From Saccharina japonica (taxonomy: Eukaryota > Sar > Phaeophyceae > Laminariales > Laminariaceae), in assembly GCA_008828725.1 (NCBI GenBank), contig MEHQ01003668.1, forward strand, positions 1-64,000: a DNA stretch of 64,000 bases, in the 5' to 3' direction. Each line of letters opens with the position of its first letter. Positions within the stretch are counted from its first letter, which is position 1. Shown in pieces: positions 31,665 through 42,933 of this stretch. A model generated the notes under the pieces. The model saw nothing but the letters and a program-made list of their open reading frames with translations, did no database searches and was not told the origin of the DNA. The position numbers were made by a program, and so were the translations under genes.

Positions 31665-31935
31665 ATGGCTCAAGAATTCTGGATTAGTTTTTCACATGTA
31701 GACCCCTGGGTGGACTACCACCCTATCGTATAAAATGCAAAATGAAACCCAATATGATACGAACGGTCAACTCCTAAGCTACACCGTTCTTGTCCCCCCT
31801 GCTACTTCTTTACGAAAACCCCCTCCACACATTTTTCTCATCAGGCTAACCCGCGACCCTGATTGGGCCCGCTCCATTTTTTCAGCGGGGCTATCTTACA
31901 CTCACACCATAAGACCAACCTGATACAACCCTCAT
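31665..31935 (-). repeat. Split direct repeat B1
   Basis: Immediately follows the recombinase stop codon on the minus strand and abuts A2. Confidence 0.9.
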
Positions 31936-31939
31936 TATT

Positions 31940-33063
31940 CTACGCGTTTTTTGCGAGGGCAGTGGAGGCCACTTCCGCTCTCTCCCCTGCCTCCCTCACA
32001 TACGTCATGAACGCCCGAGACTTCCATCTTCCTGCACGTTGAATTTGCAACTCCGAAAGGCCCTGCGCAGCTAACTGGGTGCCCCTCCCGATTCTTCCCG
32101 AGTGCAGTGCGAACTGCGTGGGGTCTCTACCGCTGCTTCCTACCATCAACCTCAACGCCGCGACCGCTTCAGTCCTGGTGAACACTTTCCATCCTGACGA
32201 CGTGCCCCTGATCGCCAGCGGCACCCCCCCCGGCAGCTGGGGGGTGCACGTTGAGCAGTTCCACCAGGGCCTCCAAGGCTCCCATGATCTCGCCCCCCGT
32301 CTCCCCCGCGTTTTCAAGCCGAGTGCGAGTAATGGTGCACCCTGCTTTCTTTTGGTCACTTTTCGACGCGACAAAATGTACCTGCACTGCTGAGGCAGTC
32401 GACCTATTCTCGAAGGGGACCTGTATTCCTTCGTGCAAGAAAGTGAGGCAGTTTCTCGTCAGGCAGAATTCGGGGTGAACCTGACCGTCTGCGTACGCCC
32501 ACAACTCTGACGCTCTGCACAACAGGAAGTAGGACACTGCAAGTCCGAGCCACATCATATATCCCCCGTCTACGATGCCTGCAACCACTTATCTCCCTTG
32601 CGAGAGCATGGCCCACGTCAACGGCAGTCTGACCTTCCCTTTCTTGGTCGACATGCCGTGCGCCCTGTCTATTCCCTTACCGACCGCCAATATCATGCTA
32701 TGCGACGTCGGCAGCTCGCATCCTGCGAACATCTTGTGAAAAAAACTGATGGCCGCTAAGTATCCTCTGACAGTCGACTGTTGGTTATTGTGCACGAAGC
32801 AACGAGCGGCTATGAATTCGAGCAGATCAGTAAGCGTTTGGTCAGTCGAGGGCACGCAACCATGGCCCTTTACCCTGCGCTTTTCTCTCTGTTACCCAGA
32901 TGTTCCACTTCGCCAAGTAGTTCTTCTGAGCACTCTGCCCAATCGACCCCAGCGCAAGTATTTCCACCAAGCGGGCAATTTCATCTTGCGTTCCTCCCTT
33001 GTTTTCCCCTGTTCCTGTAGGGCCGTGAGAGTACCGCATACCTGCCTAACGTTGGTCGAGTGA
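31940..33063 (-). pseudogene. Tyrosine recombinase (YR) of the retrotransposon
   Basis: Phage-integrase-type recombinase that would integrate circular element DNA. An N-terminal SAM-like part is at 33039-32842 (SAQKNYLAKWNIW) and 32855-32590 (STVRGYLAAISFFHKMFAG). The catalytic part has box I LLCRASELWAYADG (Arg), box II ALHSGRIGRGTQLAAQG (His-x-x-Arg) and the end GRWKSRAFMTYVR (Trp and the Tyr nucleophile). All key residues are visible. Damage: a frameshift near 32850, an in-frame TAA at 32589-32591, and a second frameshift near 32230, in or near a run of eight C. It ends at 31940, just before B1. Confidence 0.88.
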
Positions 33064-33209
33064 CATTACTTGGACAACACGACCCGGGCATCTTACCGAG
33101 CGACGACCATGCCTAATTTATGCAGAAAATTGGGCGGTAAAACAGACGTGCGGTACGCGGGCCGTATCTCGTGCGATGTTACAAGGGACGTGTATATCAG
33201 GCGCGTGGG

Positions 33210-36130
33210 TCAATCAGTTCCACGTCGTTCATTCATCTTGAGATTCCCCAAAATATCGTCATGCTTGGTTTGGATATTCTTTGACTGGAGTATCATATCG
33301 AAAATCCCCGATCCCCGCAAACCGATGTTTTGTTCTGACCATTCGTGGGAGTCTGTCAGCTCTCTGACCTTGTCTGCCAACACTTCCCGGGGCCAGCGTG
33401 AGATACCATCCGTTGGGGTGTTCTGCACGCCGGGAATATGTTTGGCCGTGGGGCTTCACCCCCCTGTGAGTTCGAGACGCCCGAGCATTCGCATGAGTAA
33501 GCACGCCCTTTTGTCCCTCGCCCCCCCACATCGGCCGATCCACGACACCGCGGCCATGTTATCACCCCGCATGAGTATGGGATCCCCTTCGGCATCGGGC
33601 CTGTCTCCTACGAGTTCGAGCATGACCCACGCCGTCATGACCATCCCCAGTAACTCTAAAATGTTGATCGTGATGGTACAGGTCTCCCCGAGGGCGGGTT
33701 TTCTTTTGAGTTCTGTGTTCAGTTCTCGCGGCAAATCGTACCGCCAAAATACCTTCTTCTCAACGCAGCAACCGCCAACAGCGTCCAGGCTTGCATCTGA
33801 TAAGTAGTGTCTCTTGGCGGGTCGTTTCAATGCCGTGTAGCAGGGGGCGCTAAGCGACTCTCCGTCCGAAAGCAACTCGTTACCTATCGCCCACTTCCAG
33901 AAGAGGAGGTCAGCGTGAAACTCTCTCCCGAGTTAGACCGTACGGTTCTGGTTTTTGCTACCTGGCGAGTCGTGCAACCCCGTCAGGCGCAGCAGTCTCC
34001 ACACGAAGTATCTGCCCGCCCGTACTACGTGCGTGAGGTTCCACAACTTCCCAGACATACTGAGGACCTCCCTAACCAACGCGTGCCTACGGTTTGGGGG
34101 CCACTGCTCGTGGAGCAACGCCTTCAACGCGTCGGCCTTTTCCTTTGGAAACGAGATTCTCATGTTGTGCGAGTTGATCGTGAATCCTAAGGCGTCGATC
34201 GTGGTGTCCCAATCAGTGCTCTTCTTGGGGGCTAGGATCGGCGTGGCCCCCTCCTCCTCCTGTCCGAACAACCGCACATGATCCGAGGCTAGCGAGGCCG
34301 ACGCGATCAGCGCGGTCGTGTCGTCGCGCGAGTGTTGCACCTTGATCAGTAAGTAATCGTCTACGTACACTGTCGCGAAGAACGGGTCGCATATTTCTCC
34401 CCCGGTGTGAGCTCTGATTTTCGCGTCCGGGGGGATCGGTGTGGGTTGTCCCTCTTCCCACCGATCCACCACCTTCACGTGGGCCATCATTTCTTTTCCT
34501 TCGTCTAGGAGCTGAGTCGAATGGATCGTGGTGTTGCAGTGCGCGTGCTCGGCCGCCGCCGACATGACGCCCCAGAACCCCGGCGACCCAGACCACCCGA
34601 ACGTTAAGCGAAAGTCAATCACTACCAACTCTTCTACTGTGTAGCAAACATTGTGAGCTTTGTCCGGATCTACCCGGACGTTGCGAAAAGCGTCGGAAAC
34701 GTCGGCTTTGCTCATCAGTATTCTCTTTACCGGGAACTTTTCCCTGAGTGACACGAGTTCAGCGAGAAACTTCGGTAGCGCCAGAGCGCACAGACATGGA
34801 GGGACGGTATCCGGATCAGTGTCTTCGTTTAATCCCCCCTTCTTCTCTCTGCTCCGCTCGTCGAACGAAAAGTCGTTGATTATCCGGACCTTGTGTGTCA
34901 CGACCGCCGCCAACGGGGCGACCCTAAGATTCGGAATTTCGTGAGCGGCTGACTTTGATATCACTAAACATTTCTGGCGTCTTACATCTTTCCCCGATTT
35001 TTTCCCAGACTGCTGGCAAGTGCTCGGTGACGCTGCGGTGATTTCCGTACCGTAATGCGCGCTCAAGATCAGCGCCCGACGCGGCCGCGCCCACTGGTAC
35101 GCCACCCGTGACTATCGAGACTAACTCGTCGACTGCTCCGAAGCCTTTCAAGTCTCCGAAGTATCGCCGTATGTATGTGGGATCTACAGGCGGTGCTACC
35201 AGGGATCCTCCGACGGCTCGGGCGACGGCACCCACAACTCCTCGGGTTTTCTCGCATCATGGTTGTGCAAATGTGTGCCAGCTTGTATAGCAAATCTTTT
35301 CTCTCTTGTGCATCAAGGTCGTGTTTTCCAAGTTTCCGTGTTTCTGTGTGCCATTGTTGTACCATGCGTTCTGTTCTATTTCGACTGAGCGACACACCAT
35401 AACGAAGCCGTAATCGTGCTGACTCGCTACTCTCCCACGGATCGACCGGAACACACGCGCTAGTATTAGGCTCATGCACAGACGGCTCAGCTATCCCGTC
35501 CCGTGCGTGCCCCTCTGTCTGATTTGCACTGTGCCTGTGCTCCCACCGTCTCGGTTGGGTTGGCGCCGCCCCCTGTTGGTGGGGGGGGCCCGACTGCATC
35601 TTCTGTACTGCTGTGGGGATTCTGTACTGAATGGGTGAACGGCCCTTCTGGTTTGCGCTATGGTGTGGGTCTTCGGTTCCCTCGGTGGCATCTCCAACCC
35701 GATTCGACCCGAAGTCTTCCGTACCCTCGGTGGCATCTCCAACCCGGTTCGACAAGAAGCGGGGAACACAGCAAGCCCCCTGCTCACACCAAACCCGCTG
35801 TGCTGAACCTTCCGCGACCTCGGTGGCATCTCCAACCCGATTCGACGGCAAGTGTGAATGTTCAGGCTTATAGGTCGAGTCGCTCACACTCTTCCCCTCG
35901 TCCCTTTTATCAAGTACTCCCTTCTTCTGATCTGTCACTGCTGGGTACTGGTACGTGGTACTGTTCTGATAATATGAGTTCTGAAGTGTGGTGTCTTGCT
36001 GTTTTAGCGTACACTCTGCTTCAAACGTTCTGCTGTTTGACTCTCTGCGTTTGTTCCTCGACAACTGACTCTCACCATGAAACAGGGCCGGCGACACCGA
36101 CCCGAGAGTGGGTGTATGGGGAATCCCCAC
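33210..36130 (-). pseudogene. Reverse transcriptase-RNase H polyprotein of the retrotransposon
   Basis: Three frames together cover it. A low-similarity N-terminal part (36130-35250) includes a SNRVGDATEG motif repeated three times (about 35850-35680). The RT begins in the 35235 frame (ALRYGNHRSVTEHLPAVWEK) and continues after a shift near 35000: IPNLRVAPLAAVVTHKVRII, KADVSDAFRNVRVD, FGWSGSPGFWG and the active-site YVDD at 34367-34356. RNase H follows in frame with acidic residues in YLSDASLDA, NILELLGM and MRGDNMAAVSW, then HIPGVQNTPTDGISRWP. Stops: TAA at 33933-33935 and TGA at 33456-33458 (a Trp position). It is not functional as read. Confidence 0.9.
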
Positions 36131-36337
36131 AGACCTCCTGGGGTTTCCGAAGACTATCCATTATTCTTCCGCCCCTGCCCCCCCTTCGGTCAGCCCTGCC
36201 GGACGGCAGGGCCCCTAGTGTCAGTTGCTGCCAGCGCCCCGTCCAGCTCCACCCCCCGCCGCGGCACGGCCCCGGGCGCCGCCCACGAAGTTCCAACTGT
36301 AGCGGGCGACGCTCGGGAACCGATGCCCGCCGCTGCC

Positions 36338-37903
36338 TCATCCTGCACCCCCCCCTCCTGCCGCTGCGGCAACCAGTTGCAGCTGGAGCTGTTGCGGCGG
36401 TGGCGGCGCAGGCGGAGGTGGCGGGGGGGGCAGCAACTGCGGCTGCTGCGGCTGCAGCTGCTGCTGCTGCATGGGGACGTGGTGGGCGAACGAACAGTTT
36501 CCCCGCGGGCACGGGACCCCAGGCCACGCGAAATCACACACGCCCGGCGGTGTGGAACGCTCTTGCGCTCGAGGCTTGAACCCCCCGCCGCTCGCTCGCC
36601 CGTGCGCTGGAGCGGAACGCTGCCCCCCCGCCCCTGGGGCTCCCTTCCTCTTTCCCCTGACCGAGCCAGCTGCCTTTTCAGAGGGCCGGCTCCAAAACTT
36701 CTTTCGTTCCACAAGGCTGGTTGCGGCACCATCATCCACCAGCTCCCTCAGCCGCGTGAAACTCGGCGTGATCATGGGTACCCCGGTGCCGGGGGGGGGC
36801 GCGGCGTACGGGTATTTTCGGAAGAGATCGCCCCCCTGCGACGCGAGCGAAGACATGCCTTCCTTCAGGCCACCGTTCATTGCTTTTAGGAGCAACTCGC
36901 GGACCTTGGCCGGGTACGGGGTAAGGCTGTTGAAGTGGCGCCTGAGGTAGGTTTCGACCAACTTCTGAACTGCTTCCAGCTCTCTCCGCAGATTGCTTAC
37001 CCTGCTCTTGCATACGGCCGGAGCGCCCTCCATGCCGTATTCAAGCATTTCCATAAACGCGGCGACAAACGTGGCCAAATGTACGTCAGCTCGCATGGCC
37101 GACGGGGTCTCCCCTGCTGGCACGGGAGGTACAAAGTCTTCGACCGCGAATTCGGCCAATGCCTGGAGTTGCGTGGTGACCTTGTCTGAGACGTGGGCCA
37201 CCTTGTCGAGCAACTGGAGAAGGAGGCTGCGATTGATTTCCTCGGCCATGTTGAATCCTCCTCGGGCGACGAAGAATTTTGCACCTTGTTTTGCCCACCA
37301 GAGATCCGCGGCCAACTTGGCGTTGGCTTTTATTCTGGCGGAAACCGCGGCCTGCTGGAGTGCGTCTTGGGGCGTGGGGGGGGTGCGGCAGCTGCTGGAG
37401 TGCGTTTTTGGGCGCGGGGGGAGGCGGCAGCCCTCCCATCGCCCCGCCCGCCCAGGGGGGGACCGCACCACCTAAGAATGCACCACCCGGAGGCTGGGCG
37501 CCGCCTGCTGGTGTTGGTGCTGCTGGTGCTGTTGTTGCAGCTGCTGCTGCTGTTGCTGCTGCTGCTGTTGCTGCTGCTGTTGTTGCTGCTGCGGCGGCTG
37601 CTGCTGCTGCTGTTGCTGCTGCGGAAGCGGAAGCGGCTGCTGAGCCCGGTTCTGCTCGACGGATGCCACGCGATGTATGATTGCCTGTTGCGTCGAGAGG
37701 ATCTGCTGTAGCAGGTCCATCACGGCGGGGGCAATTGGGGCGGCCGCAACGTTGGCCGCCCCTCCGCCTTGGCCGTTTCCCGCTGCCTGGAGGATGCCGT
37801 CAGGAGGAGGTAGGCCGGGATCACCTCCCCCACCTCTAACGACTACCTCGCCTTCCTGGAGATTGGCGTGCCCCCCTCCCCCTCCGGCGCTGCCGTCCGC
37901 CAT
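36338..37903 (-). pseudogene. Gag-like ORF1 of the retrotransposon, one in-frame stop
   Basis: The ATG at 37903 directly follows A1. A Gly-rich start leads to a long Gln tract (about 37630-37500), then a TAG at 37472-37474. The same frame continues for 377 codons: a helical central region (KVTTQLQALAEFAVEDFV, VQKLVETYLRRHF), a basic segment, and a CCCH-type zinc finger (CDFAWPGVPCPRGNCSFAH: C-x8-C-x4-C-x3-H). It ends Pro/Gln/Ala/Gly-rich. By position and composition this is the nucleic-acid-binding structural protein. The 358-codon plus-strand frame opposite is a shadow. Confidence 0.8.
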
Positions 37904-38120
37904 GGGAAAGTCGATCAATTGTAATGGGCACGATGTCATCTCCTGACCTACGAGCTCTCGCCGGTGCTACGTACACCGACCGACTATGACCGGGGCAGCA
38001 GGTCTCGAGGGTCAAACGCTCTGACCATCTGCTGACCTCCCGACTCCTCGCATCCCCGTGTTTTCGAATCCCGAAACGCCTCCACAAACTACACATCCCT
38101 TCGGGAGGTTACATTTTGTT
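37904..38120 (-). repeat. Split direct repeat A1 (5' end of element)
   Basis: Matches A2 (31443-31664). It probably carries the promoter, but no TATA box is obvious. Confidence 0.9.
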
Positions 38121-38225
38121 TTCTAGCGTGGCCGAGGGGGGTGGGTGGAGGGAGGGCGTTAGCCGGGACGGAAAACGAAGACAGAAACATATTTTGGACG
38201 TTTGGACTGTTGGAGGACCGGATAG

Positions 38226-38489
38226 ACGCGTGCTTCGATAGAGATAGTACATTTTGGCTTACTGACGGAGCTCCTTGACCCAACGTCGTCGGAATTTCCC
38301 ATGACTGTGTTGCACTGTTTTTCGTTTTATAGTTAAGGCCACGGCATTGCCAATCGGGCGGCACTTATTTTTTTTCCCAAATAAGTTTTTGGGTGAGGTA
38401 TGTATCTCCTATACTATGACCAAGATAAGCAAGTCACCACCCTCAGAAGGCAAAAATTTGGTGCATCATTACCTTAAGGTAGCATGCGT
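38226..38489. mobile_element. MITE-T copy
   Basis: ACGCGTGCTTCGATAGAGAT to GGTAGCATGCGT; interior GAGCTCCTTGACCCAACGTC. GATA occurs one base outside each end. Confidence 0.75.
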
Positions 38490-38952
38490 CGATACAAAGA
38501 AACAGAATCGAAATTTTAACCCCTTTTTGAGGCTGGAGAGGGGGAAAAACAAAGAATGAAATAAACTCTACCAGAGGGTATCGCATATCAGCGAGCGCAC
38601 GCAACCCTTCCTAATGCGTACACATCATCATTCCGTTGTGCACGTAAATGCTCACGAGTGCGCGTATCCATCCAAATGGCGGATTCAGCGCGTTCATACA
38701 ACGCTTCCAAATGCGTACACTTGAATTTACGGTGTACAACCCTCTCTGGGTATAGCATTATGCGCATACGACGCTTCCGACTGTGCATACGATCCTCCCG
38801 CGCGATTCAGCACGCGCATACAACGCTTCACACGCGGCCGGGACATCCTCCCTTCGCACAATGTGGACGTGTAAAGACATCCATCCTTGTATAAATAGTA
38901 GAGGCATTGAAGAACGTAGCACACACCTAAGCGTACCATATTACGCACTTGA

Positions 38953-39197
38953 CGAATGCTACGATAGAGGTGCACCGTGATTTTTCCGAGCTCCTCACTT
39001 GAGGGGCTCAATATACCTCACCCGGAAACGATTTTGCAAAAAAGAACAAAAGTGCTACCGACCAACAATCCCATGAGCTAGGTATACCATCGAAAATATG
39101 GCAACAAAATAATGAAAGTCCGACGAATTTGGGTTAAGGAGCCCCATCATTCAGAAAAAAATCAGCCAAAAGTGCTACCTCTATCGTAGCACCCGTC
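38953..39197. mobile_element. MITE-T copy
   Basis: ATGCTACGATAGAGGTGCAC to CTCTATCGTAGCACCCGT; interior GAATTTGGGTTAAGGAGCCC, opposite in orientation to 40061-40305. Confidence 0.78.
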
Positions 39198-39507
39198 ACT
39201 TTTCGCATTTTCGTTTCTTTTTTCTCTTTCACGCAGCTGAGTTGCTAGCAGGGTAGGTCGTGCCTGTCGTATACTTCGAAGTATGACAGTGCATTGTCTG
39301 TGATCTGCTTACTGCATTGCAGCGTAGTATCAGTGTCTCGTAGTTTTGTGACCACATAATAACTGGTTCTCTCTAGGATGAAGAATCGGCACAGACACTG
39401 GGTGTGGTGGATGTGGACGGGTAGAAAGGGCGGTTAAATGTGAAGAACACAGCCACATATTGACAGAATGCTGACGCCTCGCGGGGTTTGCTACATTTTC
39501 TCCACAG

Positions 39508-39763
39508 ACGCGTGTTGCTACGACAGAGGTATACCTTATTCTGGCTGAAGCGTTTTCTGAATGACAGGGCTCCTAAACCCCAAATCCATCGGAGTTTCAC
39601 TCTCGTGTTGCAACATTGTTATATTATTGGGCCATCGGATAGCTCATCGAGTAGCCATTTTACATTTCCTCCAAAATCAGTTTTTTACTTACTATTAATA
39701 CAGAGCCCCTCACGTGATCACCCGCAGAAAAAAACACGGTGCATCTATACCGTAGCATGCGTC
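39508..39763. mobile_element. MITE-T copy
   Basis: ACGCGTGTTGCTACGACAGA to ATACCGTAGCATGCGT, with interior ACAGGGCTCCTAAACCCC. Confidence 0.76.
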
Positions 39764-40060
39764 CACAACAACGTAGGTAACCTCGCAAGGTGTCGACAGC
39801 CCTCTCAATTCGGTACGCGCAATGATTGGTTTACGCCTCCCCATTGTACGAGGGGGGGGATGGGGCGTCTCCAGAGCAATGCCTTTCAGGGTTGGTGGCT
39901 CATTTGTTTAAGCTCCACTCACGTGAGGAGCTCGATATCTACGTCTCGAAACATGCCTTCGTAGATCGTTTTTGTTTGCGCCACCCCACCAATATTAAAA
40001 AATATACGAAGTACTACTGTAGTAAATGTATCATACTAAACGGTGCTTGCTCGCATGAGG

Positions 40061-40305
40061 ACGCGTGCTACGGTAGAGGTATTGCTTTTTGGCTGAATCA
40101 TTTCTGAACGATCGGGCTCCTTAACCCAAATTCGTCGGACTTTCATTTTTGTGACGAATAATGTTTCAGAGTATACTTCGGTCATGAGGTTTCGCATCCG
40201 GCAGCACGTTTGTTTCCCTCCAAAATCATTTTTTCGGTGAGGTATGGCGCTCCTTAAGTGAGGAGCTCAGAAAAAACATGGTGCACCTCTATCGTAGCAT
40301 GCGTC
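40061..40305. mobile_element. MITE-T copy with TGAGG target duplication
   Basis: ACGCGTGCTACGGTAGAGGT to CTATCGTAGCATGCGTC. TGAGG flanks at 40056-40060 and 40306-40310, agreeing with the 5-bp duplication at 3683/3933. Confidence 0.8.
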
Positions 40306-40312
40306 TGAGGCG

Positions 40313-40785
40313 GGTGCTACGATAGAGGTAGCATTTTTTGTTTTGTTTTTTTTTTCGGAATGACGGGGGGGGGCTGGTCTTAACCCCAAAACGTCACCGA
40401 AAATTCTTTATTGTGATGCGATATTTTTCGTTGTGTACTTGCAGTAGGCCATGGGATGGTTCGTCGGGTAGCACTTTTCCCCCCCTCCAAAATCAGTTTT
40501 GGGGTGACTTACTATTAGGGCCCGTTTTAACGAAGAAACAAAAAAATTCCATTTGGAAAAAAAAAAATCAAATCAGCTTTTCATTGGTCAACACGAGCAC
40601 CAGCACCAAAGATCAGGATCTTGGGGGGTGCTGGTGCGTGTGTTGACCAATGAAAAGCGATTTTTTATTTTTATTTTTCCAAATTGAATTTTTATTTTAT
40701 ACTTGTTAATATGGGCCCTTAGTATAGAGCTCCTCGAGTGGAAAATCTCAGAAACAAAATGGTGCACCTCTACCGTAGCCATGCG
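40313..40785. mobile_element. MITE-T copy interrupted by a Harbinger MITE
   Basis: TGCTACGATAGAGGTAGCAT to ACCTCTACCGTAGCCATGCG. The interior resumes (TATAGAGCTCCTCGAGTG) after the 201-bp insertion at 40518-40718. Confidence 0.8.
40518..40718. mobile_element. Short Harbinger-like MITE, TTA target duplication
   Basis: GGGCCCGTTTTAACGAAG to CTTGTTAATATGGGCCC, flanked by TTA at 40515-40517 and 40719-40721. Almost wholly palindromic (TCATTGGTCAACACGAGCAC against TGTGTTGACCAATGAAAAGC). An internally deleted relative of 19485-20306. Confidence 0.85.
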
Positions 40786-41214
40786 CCATAGGGAACTCAA
40801 TGTGCCAAAACAATGGCCTCGAAACGCGAGAACTGCTGTCCCTGCTACTTTCTTGTGGGATGAGCCCCCCGGCCACATGTGTTCCGATTGCTTGCGCATA
40901 CCATTATTTGGCGGGACACAGCGTGCGCATGCATGCAATGCTTGCGAGTGTTCGCTTACACTCATTTCGCGGATTCAGCGTGTTCGTCCATACAACGCTC
41001 CCGAACGTGTATATAACGCCCTCGCGGATATAGCGAGGGTGCATACAACTATTTCGTATGCGCATACAGACCTTATCGCAGAGTCGGCGCGCGCATACAA
41101 CGGTTCGGAAGGTGCACGCACCATTCTTCTTGCGGATTCAGCGCCCGCACAGACCCGTTCAGCTGTAGGGATGCGAGGGTTTATGGCCATACGACTACGG
41201 CCATGTATGGCATG

Positions 41215-41535
41215 AGGGACGCGTGGTCAATGGTCAAATTACTAAGAAAGGCAACAAATGAGCACCCCCCCCCCTCATTGAAGCTCTTATCTATATCCCC
41301 CCTCATTGAAGCTCTTATCCATATGCAAGTCCGCCTCACAAGCGGTTCTAAGTAGGATACAGTTCACCCTTCATGCGACTCGCCCAACACCTCACGGTGC
41401 TTCGCGCTTGGTGCTAGCAATGTCTGCCTGGTCGGTGAAAACCCGACATGCTCCGTCCCGGCATTGTTGGGATGCGAGGGTCTATGGTCATACGGCTATG
41501 GCCATGCATGAAAATGAAGTACACCCCCCCCGCAC
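41215..41535 (+). mobile_element. Two polyC-family retroposons
   Basis: The first has GGGACGCGTGGTCAATGGTC, then GAGCAC and C11. A 30-bp tandem (CTCATTGAAGCTCTTATC) follows, then a near full-length copy from CAAGTCCGCCTCACAAGCGG to GAAGTACA and C9 near 41530. The latter is the best representative of the family (about 220 bp). Confidence 0.78.
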
Positions 41536-42540
41536 AATTGGTTTGGCCCCCCCCCGCGTCAACCAAACAACAAACTCCATCCGCGCTTCGGGCACTGCAG
41601 CAGAGCGCAGATTTTCTTCATCCATAGCACAGCAAACTCTAACCCTAGGGCATTGAAATGTGCGTTCAAACGGTGCTCACACGGTACAAATGCTCAAATT
41701 CTATAAACATAGGGTACTGAAACGGGTACCCGGACGCTCGATATATATACGAATACCCGCAAACGGCCCTTTTACCCTAACTAAAACCTTAGGTTAGTAT
41801 GGAATAAATACCCAAACGGTCCATACATACAAGGTCCCAAACCTCGGATAGATCATCTACAGATCAGATAGATAATTCCCACTTCATGATCTATAAGCAG
41901 CAGGCCTTTCAAGGCGGACCTATCTCGACCTTGGATGATATAGCTCATTTTACCGGGTGGGACTCGTATAATTTGCATGACCTAGGACATGTTTTCTGGG
42001 TTGTCTGCACCACGCAAGTCCTGCACAACACCTCTTCCCACGGCACGCGAGGAACTAGATGATCTATCGTAGATAGATAGGTCGTCACCTGTCCGAAGTA
42101 TACAGGGTTCTCCTTCAAAGGCATTCGGACGTGGGGTGACGCAGGGTAAAAAACATTCCGATGTCGTTCTAGTGCAGCTGAGAAAAAAAAGACGGTTGGC
42201 CCACCAACCGTTACAATTTTGAAGTCTATACAGCCCACAAATGGCAAGATGACAACACAACAGCAAAAGGAAATCGGTACATGCTCCATATACACATATA
42301 TATAATAATGCCCAAATGCTCCTTGCATACATAGAGACGAATACCCAAAAACAAATCCTCACATACATCAATACCCAAGCCGATCCATACATGCCCACAC
42401 TACATAATAAGCAAACATGTGACTACAGCGGTAGTGCAACGGTAGGAGGGGTTGCCCCCTATTTGCACTACGGCTCTGCACCTCACCCAAATATGGGCTT
42501 GCAAATAGTTTTCGTTAGCGCGGCGTAATAAGCAACCCCA
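41536..42540. other. Unassigned, about 1 kb
   Basis: It contains a short GATCTATCGTAGATAGATAG block related to the GATCTAGATC satellite (about 42055-42080). Otherwise I see no gene or family. Frames up to 138 codons lack recognisable motifs. Confidence 0.4.
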
Positions 42541-42547
42541 TGGCGGC

Positions 42548-42808
42548 AACGCATGCTACGCTAGAGGTGCACCATATTATTTCTAAAGCTCGGATCTTAA
42601 GGTGTTCTATACCTCACTCGAAAACTGTTTTTTTTTTTTGTCGAAAACAAAAGTGCAACCCGATGAACAATACCATGGCCGAAGTAGACAATGAACATTA
42701 CTGCAAGACGAGAATGAAAACACGACGATTTGGGGCTACGGAACCCGATCATTCAGAAACCATTCCGGCCAAATAACGGCATACCTCTACCTCTATCGCA
42801 GCACTCGA
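42548..42808. mobile_element. MITE-T copy just downstream of the membrane-protein gene
   Basis: ACGCATGCTACGCTAGAGGT to CTCTATCGCAGCACTCG. It ends about 125 bp past the stop codon of the minus-strand gene, so it may lie in its 3' UTR. Confidence 0.75.
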
Positions 42809-42933
42809 CCGGCCTATATCACGAAATAAAAAACCATAATGTAGCTTGAGACAGCAACGGAATAGGGAAGTCGCTCCACTGAGTGGCTCTGAGCCACTGA
42901 CAAACAAAGGACTCGAAAAGTGACGTCCGCACC

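Larger units (their letters stand above)
31130..38120 (-). mobile_element. Tyrosine-recombinase (DIRS/Ngaro-like) retrotransposon, ~7 kb, degenerate
   Basis: Read on the minus strand the order is A1 (38120-37904), Gag-like ORF1, a linker plus reverse transcriptase and RNase H, a tyrosine recombinase, B1 (about 31935-31665), A2 (31664-31443) and B2 (about 31395-31130). A1 matches A2 and B1 matches B2. This A1-ORF-B1-A2-B2 arrangement of split direct repeats is the hallmark of Ngaro/PAT-type DIRS-order elements, which insert through a circular intermediate using the recombinase. GTT borders the outer edge of B2 and the inner side of both A copies. The copy has several stops and frameshifts, so it is probably immobile, but it is structurally complete. 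Confidence 0.92.

Noticed and set aside
32079..33807. Plus-strand frames of 104-245 codons opposite the recombinase and RNase H
   Set aside because: Catalytic motifs are on the minus strand; these are antisense shadows.
35503..36889. Plus-strand frames of 358 and 270 codons
   Set aside because: They lie opposite the retrotransposon Gag and linker regions, whose minus-strand frames have recognisable motifs; these are shadows.
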